A stretch of 64,000 bases of DNA from Helianthus annuus (lineage: Eukaryota > Streptophyta > Magnoliopsida > Asterales > Asteraceae). Below the pieces are notes generated by a model. That model made no database searches and was not told where the DNA came from. It saw only the letters and a list, made by a program, of their open reading frames with translations. The stretch is from the NCBI RefSeq assembly GCF_002127325.2, contig NC_035448.2, positions 12,167,408-12,231,407 of the forward strand, given 5' to 3'. Shown piece after piece: positions 1 to 10,797 of this stretch (position 1 is its first letter; each line of letters starts with the position of its first letter). Made by a program: the position numbers and the translations under genes.

Positions 1-1150
1 AAACGAACGAGTTACCCTTGATACATGAGAAACAAGCCAAGCTCCAAGCTGACATAAACACGGTTTACGTTCAGCCTAACAATGTGGATAAAAAGTAATA
101 GGATTAGATATATTAATAATTGTAAGACCTAAAACTGATTTAACAAAAAACGCACAGCAGAAATGCAAACCCAAAAATTCTTTATATTAACTTTATGTTG
201 TACTTGGAAACCATTTTTAAACGAATATTTTATAAGAATTTTCATCCTTCATTCATCTTTAATAAATAAAATATAGCATACATTTACAAAACTACATGAC
301 CATGTTACCGTACAATCCATATCTGATTCGATCTTCAACACTTTACACTTTATGATAATGATGATGGCCCATGTAGTTTGCAGTCACCACATACATCCAC
401 ATCATTAGTAATTGGTGACATCATACACAAATAAAAACATAAACAATTAAACGACTTTCTTCATATACTGATCTATCAGATTATCTTTTCGAGTTCAATC
501 ACTAAATTCCAGTTCCGAACCTTTGAGAGTCCAATATTAATACACCAACAATTTCGTTTTATTCTCAATAGCAACATGTTTAGCATCATTAAATCTTATT
601 CACATTAAGACCCAGGTATACATATATAAAATTTCCGTACGTTTGCATATACTAAATTCTAACACGTTCATACATTCCTTTCTATCTACACACATACTAA
701 CACTTTACATCCTAACACATTCAAACATACAAGTCATAAGGTGTAATCCACGCAATCATGTTGATTATATACCCTCAAGGGTTTAGCATAATCAATACAA
801 GCAAGTGATAACCCTTACTTGTGCATAAACTCTCAATCTTGCCCATATATAAAATTTGGGACAGAACACAGACCCGCCAAGGTCAGAACTAAACACGGTC
901 GGGTAACTGCATCTGGGCTTTTAATTAAACATTGACCCGATCGGGTCAAACTTAACACGGTTGGGTAACTGCAGCTGGGCAATTTTATTACTTTACACCT
1001 TTTATAGCCTTAGTCCCCCTTTTTCCCACGTATAATACTTGATCCTCTAGTAAGTTAACCCATACATAAAAAGCCAATCTTATATTATTTCTAATCCTTT
1101 CTAATGAGTATTTCATAACTCTAACTTTGTGATAAACATATTTCAAGTTT
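1..1150 (-). repeat. Probable LTR fragment of an older Ty3-type element, left part
   Basis: There is no coding capacity. On the minus strand the order of signals resembles the Ty3 LTRs elsewhere in the window: a perfect 18-bp palindrome at 932-949 (TTGACCCGA followed by TCGGGTCAA), then a TATA-like stretch at 843-853. A 27-bp motif is present twice (892-918 and 954-980, differing at a few bases), so the promoter region holds a local duplication. The sequence continues at 7947 after removal of the inserted copia-like element, because AGTTT borders that insertion on both sides. No LTR end is inside the window on the left, so the family assignment is an inference. Confidence 0.4.
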
Positions 1151-2142
1151 TGTAGGAAATGGGTTACAATTTTATTAAAAAAACTAATAAAAAATAAAGA
1201 TACTCTCTTTAAATATTTGGGAAATTGTAGTACATGAACCGTGTACAAATTCAAACGAAAATAAATATGAACTACAACATATTTAATAAATCAATCGATT
1301 CAAACCAATATCTTCAAAAGATAAAGTCTTCAACTTGATCTTTAACCGCGTCTACTTGTATGGTTCGTTGTGTTTTCAGTCCGTTGTGTAGGCTTCAATG
1401 AGGTCTTGAACCACGTCTTCTTGTACAATAATTTCCTACAAAAATAACAAACAAATGTTGACGGTTGTGGCTGAGGCACGTGTTCAACAGGCTTCCCTTA
1501 AAACAGATTTTGCACCTCTACTAAAGACGACGCGCCTGTCTCCTAGGGTACAATAGCCGAAGCAGTTTGTACTGCCGGAGAAGGCCACGCGCCCAAGGTT
1601 ACACCAAGTAAAATCATAGTATTAGACCTTTTGGAAACTAAGAATAGAAATGTAGTTGAATCGTGTAGAGAAACTTATCTGTATATGTTCCCAATATATG
1701 GGTCATCAAGTACTTCTTCTCCAAGGACTCTTCCTGCATACATCTCTCTTTCTTGTATCTTTTTACTTATATTTTTTCTTTTCTGTTGTAGTTTATATAT
1801 AAAAACCCATCAAGTTAGGCACATAGCCTACTTTTAATACAAGAGGCATGGGGTAGAGAAAAGTCTCACATAATTAGAGATTCATTAGAGACATAAACTC
1901 TAATAAAAACTAATAAATTGACATAAAAACTCTACTTAAGAGTTTATGTTCCATATGAAGAGTCTAGTACTTAATTAGAGATTTATTAGAGACATAAACT
2001 CTAAAAAAAACTAACAAATTGACATAAAAAAATCTACTTAAGAGTTTATGTTCCATATGAATTGTCTAGTAAATAATTATAATTTCATTAAATTATAATC
2101 TCACAAAATTAATATCCATTCATAATATCTAAATTTCCAACA
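1151..2142 (-). repeat. 3' LTR of the copia-like element
   Basis: This copy is nearly colinear with 6954-7946 and has scattered substitutions and short indels, so the insertion is not very recent. It contains an internal tandem duplication of ~110 bp (about 1870-1970 and 1980-2075) built on a motif of TAGAGACATAAACTC type. A TATA-like stretch at 1792-1805 is near-palindromic and reads as TATATAAA on both strands; on the element's own strand it lies ~340 nt from the LTR start, consistent with a promoter. Confidence 0.85.
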
Positions 2143-2165
2143 ATCTCCCACATAAATGGAGATTG
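2142..2165 (-). promoter_or_regulatory. Polypurine tract embedded in a hairpin
   Basis: On the minus strand the sequence just before the 3' LTR reads AATCTCC, nine bases, then GGAGATT, so the purine-rich primer region GTGGGAGATTG is half of a 7-bp stem. A purine tract at this position primes plus-strand DNA synthesis in LTR retrotransposons; its pairing with the upstream half is directly visible. Confidence 0.7.
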
Positions 2166-4242
2166 ATCAAAACACACAAAGTTTCCAATGGAACCTCGAC
2201 AGTTGAGTATTGCCGGATAAGTAGGTGGCCCTTTGAACTTTCCGTTGTGAAGCATACTTAGCCTCCTAGCGGTTTGTAGACACGATGTCCTTGAACAAAC
2301 CCCCATTTGTGTAGACGACAATACACTTCACACAATACTCTCCTTAGTCGGGTCATCCCCTCATAGTCATGTCCAATAATGGTCGTGGAACACTTTCTGG
2401 TTCTGAGAAAGCTCTAGGAATTGTGCCCCCAATTCCATTCGAAGCAACCTCACTTATCTCTAACATAGGTGATTCTCCTTAGATCAATAAAAGCATTGTG
2501 GTTACCATGATTACGCAACATCATTTACCACATAATATGCTTAGCCTCACAGTTTGTCACTGAATTTCATAGGAATGAACTAGGACGTATTTAAACATCC
2601 TTTTTATCATTTAGGGGGTATATATAACCATATATACAAGCTTATACATATCAGCTATGCCCCCACACTGACCACCCTTAGGCATATGAATTTGTTGTCC
2701 TATTGAACTTAGATCTTGGGATCTCCAATTAACTAAGGTAGGTTTCCTTCACACACCCTTTTTCCATGGGCTTTAGTCTCATTCCACAACTTGATCTCTA
2801 ATAAACCCTTAGGTTGTTGGATCCATAACATTATCTTTGTCTTTGACAAGTCACTAAAGATAACTTTGCAGTTGAGATCAATTGTCATGACGTGTTCGTA
2901 ACTCGAAAGTTAACATTGCCTATTGTCAACTTCTAAGACTATAACCTCAGTAGCCACCTGAATCTAGTTATAATATTTGTCTTAGATTGATACATTTATC
3001 ATTTAAGGCAAACACATCTCCATTATGCACTACGACATTTGTGTCCTCCACTTAGTCGTCTGTTTGCAATGTTAGATTGGATTACAAAATCCTTATTGCC
3101 AAAATTTTATGGTACAAATGCAAGACACCCCCACATTTAAGTTTTATTGGATAACATCTAGATGGTTTAATGAGAACCATTTCTACATACCCTTATATGG
3201 TTGTTTCTTAAATGGATCCTCCCCCACATTTCTTGCCATTTGATCAACATTTCCGTAACATCACTTATGACGACATTTATACACATATGATTGAACAAGA
3301 TCAACCTCATTGTATCAGTGAATTCAACTCATATTGCATTAGCTTACATAAACTTCTGAGCTGACCAAAGCAACACATGCCATTGTCATAAGTTTGTCAC
3401 CAACTTAGAATAATTCTAATTTAACATCTAGAATAAGCTAAGACAATGAGTTCTCCTCATTAGCTTTTCGAACAAACTCTTAAAAAGTTACATGTCTTTT
3501 CCTTATAATGAAATAAAATTCTCCCTCAACTTTGTCTATACACAAATTCTTTTTGTGTTCATACACATTTGAATGTTTAGAGTTAATTAGTCTCCGTCAA
3601 GACCCATAATTAACTAAGTACGAGTCTATCATGCTTTAGACTACAATACTTTAGCATGTGAACAGAAGATGCATCATTTTGATTCTTCACAACCCTAAGG
3701 ATATTATAATATCACTTTGCAACATTCATCCCTTGTTAAGACAAAATATTGAGACTTGTTCATAATCCTAAAACATCAATATTTAGGAAGGTCTCACAAA
3801 TTATCGTATATAACACATAGCTAAATTTTATCATTCATTTAAGGAACATAACTTGTTTACCTTTGATCTCTAACACTTTATCATTGACTCATAAGGACTT
3901 AAACATAAGTCTTAATCCAAGTCACTTAGTGAACACATTCATCACCAACAAGATGAATGTTTCTTGTCTCCAATCACTATTATGTGTGAGATAGAGTCAA
4001 CTAGATCGATACTCAACAACCTGGCATTCATAATTTTGCCATAGTGATTTGCACACATCTATTGTTATTCATTAGGAGATATGTATATTTAGGATGCTCT
4101 CCCAAATGAAGGTAAAAGCTCCATATAGATCTAACAATAATCAAGTGGTAGACGCATCTACGCATAGATCACTCGAAACAAATCTCATAAGATTTGTTGA
4201 AGGTATGCAATAACATATAGCACTTTTACTTTCATATGTTAG
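2166..4242. other. Non-coding interior of the copia-like element, 3' half
   Basis: About 2 kb without a plausible reading frame on either strand and without recognisable gag, protease, integrase or RT motifs. I see AT-rich, moderately complex sequence and nothing else I can name. Confidence 0.6.
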
Positions 4243-5393
4243 AATTCACACTTGTGAATTTTTCAATGACTTCTAATGAAGTATATCGACATGTATCTCG
4301 TTTGTGTATTTCATCTCAATACACTCACTACGTTCTTTCATTACTCACTCATGATGCGGTTATACAATTGATGTTTCGTCTTTGACTTTTAGCCAATGTA
4401 ACAACTCTTAAGTTGTTTATGTCTAAGTATTTTCATGTACTATCCGTTTAAAACCATATTCTTTTAAACAATGTATAACTGGCGTTATAATTATTTTCCA
4501 CAAAATAATTTATACGTCACAAACATTAGTGATTTATTTATTTGTAAAAAATTGCATGTGTTATCCGAAGATATTGAACACAAAACAATAAAATACATTG
4601 GAAACTAAATCAGAAGTGCCAATCACTTTTGAAATTAAAACGGAAGCATAGACAATATATAGACATCAAATAGCAAAGTGCTTTTATCTTCAACACTTTC
4701 TAATCTGACCGAAATCTTTTCAATGATATTGTCCCATGGCATGTCTTGACGTACTCTCTCAATAAGACTCCATGCACTTATAAGTACAAGTTCCCTATTT
4801 CATCTTGAAACTTTAAACTTGGACAATTCTACTCAAAACAACAACAAGTTGTTACAAAGGCTACATTTAAATAATAAACTTGAACAATTAAATTTGTTCA
4901 CAACAACAAGAAGTTGTTTTCCACCAAATAACATCTACGAGACTGTTACTTTATTCACCATATGCTACTTCTAGCAAGAGTAGTGAACCATTTGAATTAT
5001 CAATGTTATGCAAAACTTTGTTTTAAAAATCATTCAAAACAGTTTCTTAATTTTGCAATATACAATATTAATAATATCAATTAGGGTTCTGAAAACATAT
5101 ACCAAAACCCAAAATATCAAATGGTTTTACATTGTTAGTCTTACTACACATGTACTAAACGTTTTCTAATACACATGTTAGAAAAAATGTTATAACAAGC
5201 ACATTATAGAATCGAACGTTTACATAAAACGTTTTCCAAAGATATAGTTTATAAAATAAACCATTTCTCATCATTTTTAATGCACACATAGGCAATTAAA
5301 TGTTTACATAAAACATTTCTGTTCATTATGAACAATCTCTAATCTTGTATTCGTGATACACATTTTCTAACACACGTGTTAGAAAATTTAAGT

Positions 5394-5399
<6 letters not shown>

Positions 5400-5454
<55 letters not shown>
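5400..5454. repeat. (TA)n microsatellite, left border
   Basis: About 27 TA units directly abut the left end of the inverted-end element at 5455. Confidence 0.95.
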
Positions 5455-5458
<4 letters not shown>

Positions 5459-5857
5459 GGGGTTCGGCTAGAAAGTCCAAATTTCCTAAAAAGTGTAAAA
5501 AGTCATAAAACACTCTAATTTCAGCCATAAAACACACCTAAAACCCACAAATAACAAAGTGAAAATTACTAAAACACCATATTCAAACCATAATAGTTCA
5601 TAAAAACTTAAAACACACAATTGTAGAACTATGAATATAAAACACAACATGCTAATCAACATAAAACACAATAATATTTGTTATTCGATAATCAGAGCCT
5701 TATCATCCAAAACATAAAACACAACCCACATATATGATGTTTTATTAATCTTCATGTTGTTATTTGTGGGTTTTTGGTGTGTTTTATGGTTGACAATTTG
5801 GTGTTTTATGCCTTTCTACACTTTTTAGGAAATTTGGACTTTCTAGCCAACTCCTAG

Positions 5858-5860
<3 letters not shown>
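5455..5860. mobile_element. TA-flanked inverted-end element E1
   Basis: A 406-bp unit between two TA microsatellites. Its ends are inverted copies: the left end has GGCTAGAAAGTCCAAATTTC and the right end reads the same on the other strand, with ~50 bp of terminal similarity overall. There is no reading frame. It is like a MITE in size and structure, but the flanks are TA tracts rather than a unique duplication. The outermost bases match a terminal module shared with E2-E6 (see findings). The rice Micron family is a known example of TA-microsatellite-associated elements; kinship is not shown here. Confidence 0.75.

Positions 5861-5942
<82 letters not shown>
5861..5942. repeat. (TA)n microsatellite, right border
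   Basis: About 41 TA units immediately follow the right end of E1. Confidence 0.95.
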
Positions 5943-5944
<2 letters not shown>

Positions 5945-6953
5945 CATAACCAATTGGATTTAGAAATCACAAATTAAAGTTGGTGATAAATCCCACATAA
6001 CTACACCATCACTTTATGGTGATTTAATTCTTGAAGCCAATCAAACATCAACTTTAATGTATGACATTTTATTTCTAAACCATACAAGCTTAAAATCGAT
6101 GCTACAACAAATTACTTATATAAAATGTTTACATAAAACATTTCAAAGCATTTGTATTTTAACCATTTTTAACAATCGTGTTAAAAATGAAAGAAATTAT
6201 AACGCGCACATTAGAAGTATTAACATTTCCACAAAATGTTAATTCGACTTGCTAAAAACATACATATGGTTCAAATAAATAAGTCATTTCTAATACACAC
6301 GTTAGAAACTAAACAATTAAAAAAATTGTTTCCAAACTAACGCTTTTCATGAACGTTTCTAACACACATGTTAGAAGACAAATGATTATAAAAATCATTA
6401 TAAGATTTATTTGTTCATATCAATCCATGGGTAGATGAAGAGTCTACTTTAAATAAAGACTTAATTAGATACATAAAACTCTAATCAAGTAACATAAAAC
6501 TCTTATTTAAAGACATAAAAAAACTCTACTTAAGAGAATTTAACGTTTACAAAAAACGTATGGTTTACACCAATAATTCCGGTCTAACACACATGTTAGA
6601 GAATTTAACGTTTACAAAAAAAGTATGATTTACACTAATAAACCCGATCTAACACAAAATTTAGGAAAATTAACGATTCCAAAATCGTTTCAAACCAAAC
6701 GTTTGAACCAAAATAATTCGTTTTGTACCACGGTATAGGATTTAAGATTGTATCTCAATCTCAATAAATCCAAACACAACAATTAAGTTGTACTACATAC
6801 ATATTTCCCAAAAAAATATTTATAAAATCAAAATCTCTAAATATATATATATATATATATATGTTTTTATTATAAATCCTTTCGTAAACCCAAAATCCTT
6901 ATAAATAGGGTTTTAAGATTGTAGCAAAAATCTCACAAAATTTGTTTTAAGTT

Positions 6954-7946
6954 TGTAGGAAATGGGTTACAATTTTATTAATAAAACTAATAAAAAATAA
7001 AGATACTCTCTTTAAACATTTGGAAAATTGTAGTACATGAACCGTGAACAAATTCAAACGAAAATAAATATGAACTACAACATATTTAATAAAACAATCG
7101 ATTCAAACCAATATCTTCAAAAGATAAAGTCTTCAACTTGATCTTTAACCGCGTCTACTTGTATGGTTCGTTGTGTTTTCAGTCCGTTGTGTAGGCTTCA
7201 ACGAGGTCTTGAACCACATCTTCTTCTACAATAATTTCCTACAAAAATAACAAACAAATATTGACAGTTGTGGCTGAGGCACGTGTTCAACACGCTTCCT
7301 TTAAAACAGATTTCGCACCTCTACTAAAGACGACGCGTCTGTCTCCCAGGGTACAACAGCCGAAGCAGTTTGTACTGTCGGAGAAGGCCACGCGCCCGAG
7401 GTTACACCAAGTAAAATCATAGTATTAGACCTTTTGGAAACTAAGAATAGAAATGTAGTTGAATCGTGTAGAGAAACTTATCTCTATATGTTCCTAACAT
7501 ATGGGTTATCAAGTACTTCTTCTCCAAGGACTCTTCCTGCATACATCTCTCTTTCTTGTATCTTTTTACTTGTATTTTTTTCTTTTCTGTTGTAGTTTTA
7601 TATATAAAAACCCATCAAGTTAGGCACATAGCCTACTTTTAATACAAGAGACATGGGGCAGAGAAAAATCTCACTTAATTAGAGATTCATTAGAGACATA
7701 AACTCTAATAAAAACTAATAAATTAACACAAAAACTCTACTTAAGAGTTTATGTTCCATGTGAAGAGTCTAATACTTAATTAGAGATTTGTTAGAGACAT
7801 AAACTCTAATAAAAACAAATAAATTGACATAAAAACTCTACTTAAGAGTTTATGTTCCATATGAATTGTCTAGTAAATAATTATAATTTCACTAAATTAT
7901 AATCTCACTAAATTAATATCCATTCATAATATCTAAATTTCCAACA
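6954..7946 (-). repeat. 5' LTR of the copia-like element
   Basis: This is the partner of 1151-2142, with the same ends (TGTAGGAAAT and TTTCCAACA) and the same internal ~110-bp duplication. The right end is followed directly by AGTTT, matching the base run before the other LTR. The TATA-like stretch recurs at 7597-7610. Confidence 0.85.
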
Positions 7947-9122
7947 AGTTTGACCCGTTTGCTCTCAACAAGTGTGCTCATTCATAGTTAACCCACAAAT
8001 AACCCATTACGACATTACTTACCTTGGTACTACCATTATCTATCCATACTTTCATGATTCCCATTTCTGTTGCATACAAAACTTCATTGCATAATAAGAA
8101 ATTGAGTTCGGGAATCACTTACCACGTATCTCTATGTTTGTGCTTGCTTACTCGTTTCCTCCGAGCCATTAGCCTTCCATGATTAAGCCCGTCTTGACAT
8201 CATCCCTATCCTTTCATCTCAAAACATTCGCATTATGGTTAGCATGCATGTGCATTCTTACTAACATTCACTTTTCATTCATACGTTACCTTGACTTTAA
8301 TTAGTCAATTACAACATACATAAGACATAAATTTATAACCACGTTATTCCATATCCAGGAAATTCAATTTATCATCACACATAACACGTAAAAGTTCTAA
8401 CACATATCGCATGTTTCTGTAGTCTAACCAATTTTGTTTGGAAGCCTAACCATGTTATTCATACTTTGTTGACTTTCTTAAAGTCAACCGTCTAACATAC
8501 AAACTTCCAATCCATGTACATTCACTCATATTGATATGGTAGCCCTTAGTAATGACAACGTATACATTAAATACTCAAGTTGTAAGACACGTACGACCAC
8601 ATGATCACCTAGTTACATGCACCCACATACATAATAAACTCCATCCATATTAGCATTTTCATAATTCTACAATAAACACCATAACACATGCTTAGCTAAC
8701 CCAACATCATTCCAACATTATCCCTTTCTAGTAACCTCATATGCTTCACATTTAGTACACATTTACTCCTTAATCATAATTAAGCAACCAACAAACACAT
8801 GGTGTACATCACACCATTCAAGTATAGAGTACTACTCCTAAAGCATAATTCTACCACATCATGCTAACAAATTAAATCTACACGTGAACTCCATCTAAAA
8901 CATACTTCTCATCTTAGTTTACTATCAATTACATATTCATCCTTTACTTGCATACAATTTCACATATTATTCTCACCTAGGTATTTCATCAAACAGTTGG
9001 TGTGTATACTACTATCTAGGCATAATGTACAAGTATTTCATGCTTATCTTCCTACTTCTATCGCAAAAGTAGTAATATGCAACAAACACGTAGGGAAGGA
9101 CGGTTGCATATATCTAATAAAA
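7947..9122 (-). repeat. Older Ty3 LTR-like sequence, right part
   Basis: Continuation of 1-1150 beyond the copia-like insertion. No gene is seen. On the minus strand a segment near 8130-8180 resembles in texture the middle of the Ty3 LTR at 10798-14514 (a purine-rich run followed by GGTAAGT). The right limit is not defined by a sequence signal. Confidence 0.35.
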
Positions 9123-9317
9123 CCTGAATAAGATATCTATTCAGGATGATGTTTCCAAGAGAAGTTTAATAGAAACATGTGCTATTCACGATGATGAATA
9201 ACAAAGAAATAATAGGATAAGTTCATATGGAAACTTGGACGGGTGTAATTATCCAAGTGGAAAACTCTCAATATAATGCTATTGAGAAAAGTAGCAATCA
9301 CATTAACGAATGTGATT
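9123..9317. other. Array of six consecutive hairpins
   Basis: Six separate inverted repeats are packed in 195 bp: 9123-9145 (CCTGAATA/TATTCAGG), 9149-9178 (ATGTTTC/GAAACAT), 9183-9200 (TATTCA/TGAATA), 9233-9258 (ACTTGGA/TCCAAGT), 9266-9287 (TCTCAATA/TATTGAGA) and 9296-9317 (AATCACATT/AATGTGATT). Stems differ in sequence, so this is not a tandem repeat. More follow nearby, for example CGGACG/CGTCCG at 9562-9579. The array lies upstream of the 3' LTR at 10798, in what is probably the 3' non-coding part of a Ty3 element. I do not recognise it. Confidence 0.75.
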
Positions 9318-10760
9318 ATATAATAGTTCAATAGAAAAGAAAAACATTTTATATGTACAAAAGTAAAACTAGTAAAACTAATGATTGTTGTTTTGCAATT
9401 AAATAAAGTTTTACTAAATGAAATCAGAGATATGAAATAAATAGGGGCGTTACTTACATGGGGTGTGATGTGAAAACTACAAAAAGGTCATGTGTATCAT
9501 GTGTTGATCGCTTACTCTGGCCAAGTAAGTAGTGGCATATGATACCATGAACTTCTTGTAGCGGACGCATTTACGTCCGATGTAGTAAGGACGGGGTGAA
9601 TGGGACTAACTTAAATGGTACCCAAATGAGTCAAACAAGTAAGATGTTTGATAGTAAACGCAAGTCGGATGACAGGGAGCGTATTATGTTAGAATAACGA
9701 GCCCGAAAGAAGGGACAAAGATTAAAGTAAATGAAAATATAAACCAACTAATGTGAATGCTAAGGCATAAGGGATAAAGTTTGACTGTCATAAGTGATGA
9801 AATTCACACAGACAAGTCAAAGGGGTAGAATAAAAGAATAAAAGACTTGACTAAATAAAAGCAATGGATTTCGCTAAGACGATCAAATAAATTAAGATGA
9901 TGTCTAAAACCATATAAGAATGGTTACTTGATGATGACTCCGGTAAAGATACCCGATGGACGGGTAGGATTGTGGGTGAATGCGTAAACCGAGAGACGGG
10001 AACGCGAAAAAGAAAGTCAAAAGACTCGAAATATGAGTCATGACTAAAAGATGGTGAGAATTTGCAAACAAAAATCTTGATAACTATGTTCAACTATTTT
10101 AGAGTTGAACGGGTCGAATAAAGAACGAAGTTTGACGTTCATAAGTGATAAAACCTCACACGAATAAGTCAAACGAGACAAATAAAGTATAAGAAATTGG
10201 TAGTACAAATAGGCGTAAACCGAATAATAAAAGCGCGAAATATTAATGAACCTATGTGATGGGTCGTAAAGGAATGTAGATAGGAAAAAAGCAAACTAGC
10301 GAAACAAGAATGTTAAAAACATTAAGATAAAGAACCCGGGTAACGGGTTGTAAGCGTAGGACAAACTGACGTGTAAATGACGTTAGAAGTCATAAAGTCG
10401 GAAAAGATAATTCGAAAAGAAAACAAATGAAGCTTTAGACTACGGTCAAGGTCAAATGGAATCTAAAAAGGCAAAAGTAAATAATTCTAAACATAAAAAG
10501 GGGTAAAAATCTAAATAAATAGTCTACGAGGCTAAGTGAAAGAACATACGAGTCATTTGGGTTAAGCGTGGGAACTAGTTATAATTCCCCGCATCAAATA
10601 ATAATGGAAAGGAATAAATACTCAGACATAAATTCCTCGATACAAGTAAACACATGAGGCCTTACACTTGAAAGACGTACGCGTCAATATAAATGAAAAC
10701 TTTTGACCGAAAGAAAGAGGTGCCTTTTTTGTTTGATTAAACCAATGAACTATGTAAATA
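9318..10760 (+). other. Non-coding 3' internal region of a Ty3 element
   Basis: There is no plausible gene. Two ~50-bp related units (about 9775-9825 and 10122-10170) share the layout TTTGAC, then CATAAGTGAT, then CACAC, then GTCAAA, and each can fold on itself because its ends are complementary. The region leads without a break into the conserved hairpin, purine tract and LTR at 10761-10798, so it is read as the pol-to-LTR spacer of an element whose gag and pol are absent. Confidence 0.55.
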
Positions 10761-10797
10761 AGGTTTCGAGGACGAAACCTCTTTAAGTGGGTAGACT
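10761..10797 (+). promoter_or_regulatory. Pre-PPT hairpin and polypurine tract
   Basis: AGGTTTCG, loop AGGA, CGAAACCT forms an 8-bp stem at 10761-10780. It is followed by the purine tract AAGTGGGTAGAC and then the LTR start TGTAACACCCC at 10798. The same arrangement occurs at 62405-62442 and, on the other strand, at 50982-51018. The purine tract is the primer for plus-strand synthesis; the hairpin's role is unknown to me. Confidence 0.8.

Larger units (their letters stand above)
4243..6400. other. Ladder of short near-perfect inverted repeats
   Basis: One small hairpin follows another through the non-coding interior. Stems include 4243-4260 (8 bp), 4400-4417 (7 bp), 4840-4853 (6 bp), 4881-4900 (7 bp), 4902-4918 (6 bp), 5162-5185 (8 bp), 5362-5387 (12 bp, loop of two), 6123-6143 (8 bp), 6220-6242 (9 bp) and 6311-6331 (8 bp). 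The core TCTAACAC/GTGTTAGA recurs in variant form at several sites. Each hairpin is seen directly; a function is not. The TA-flanked insertion 5455-5860 interrupts the ladder. Confidence 0.65.
1151..7946 (-). mobile_element. Non-coding Ty1/copia-like LTR retrotransposon (LARD-type)
   Basis: Two ~992-bp direct repeats (1151-2142 and 6954-7946) begin TGTAGGAAAT and end ATTTCCAACA on the plus strand, and the whole unit is bounded by the 5-bp duplication AGTTT (1146-1150 and 7947-7951). Orientation is minus, because a purine tract GTGGGAGATT abuts the left LTR on that strand. The 4.8-kb interior has no open reading frame that looks like gag or pol, so the element would need enzymes supplied in trans. 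No initiator-Met primer site is seen after the right LTR. The interior carries a TA-flanked insertion (5455-5860) and many short inverted repeats. Confidence 0.85.

Noticed and set aside
1631..1837. A 68-codon open frame with a hydrophobic segment
   Set aside because: It lies wholly inside the copia-like LTR, runs opposite to the element, and only reflects T-rich sequence; no homologue or initiation context supports it.
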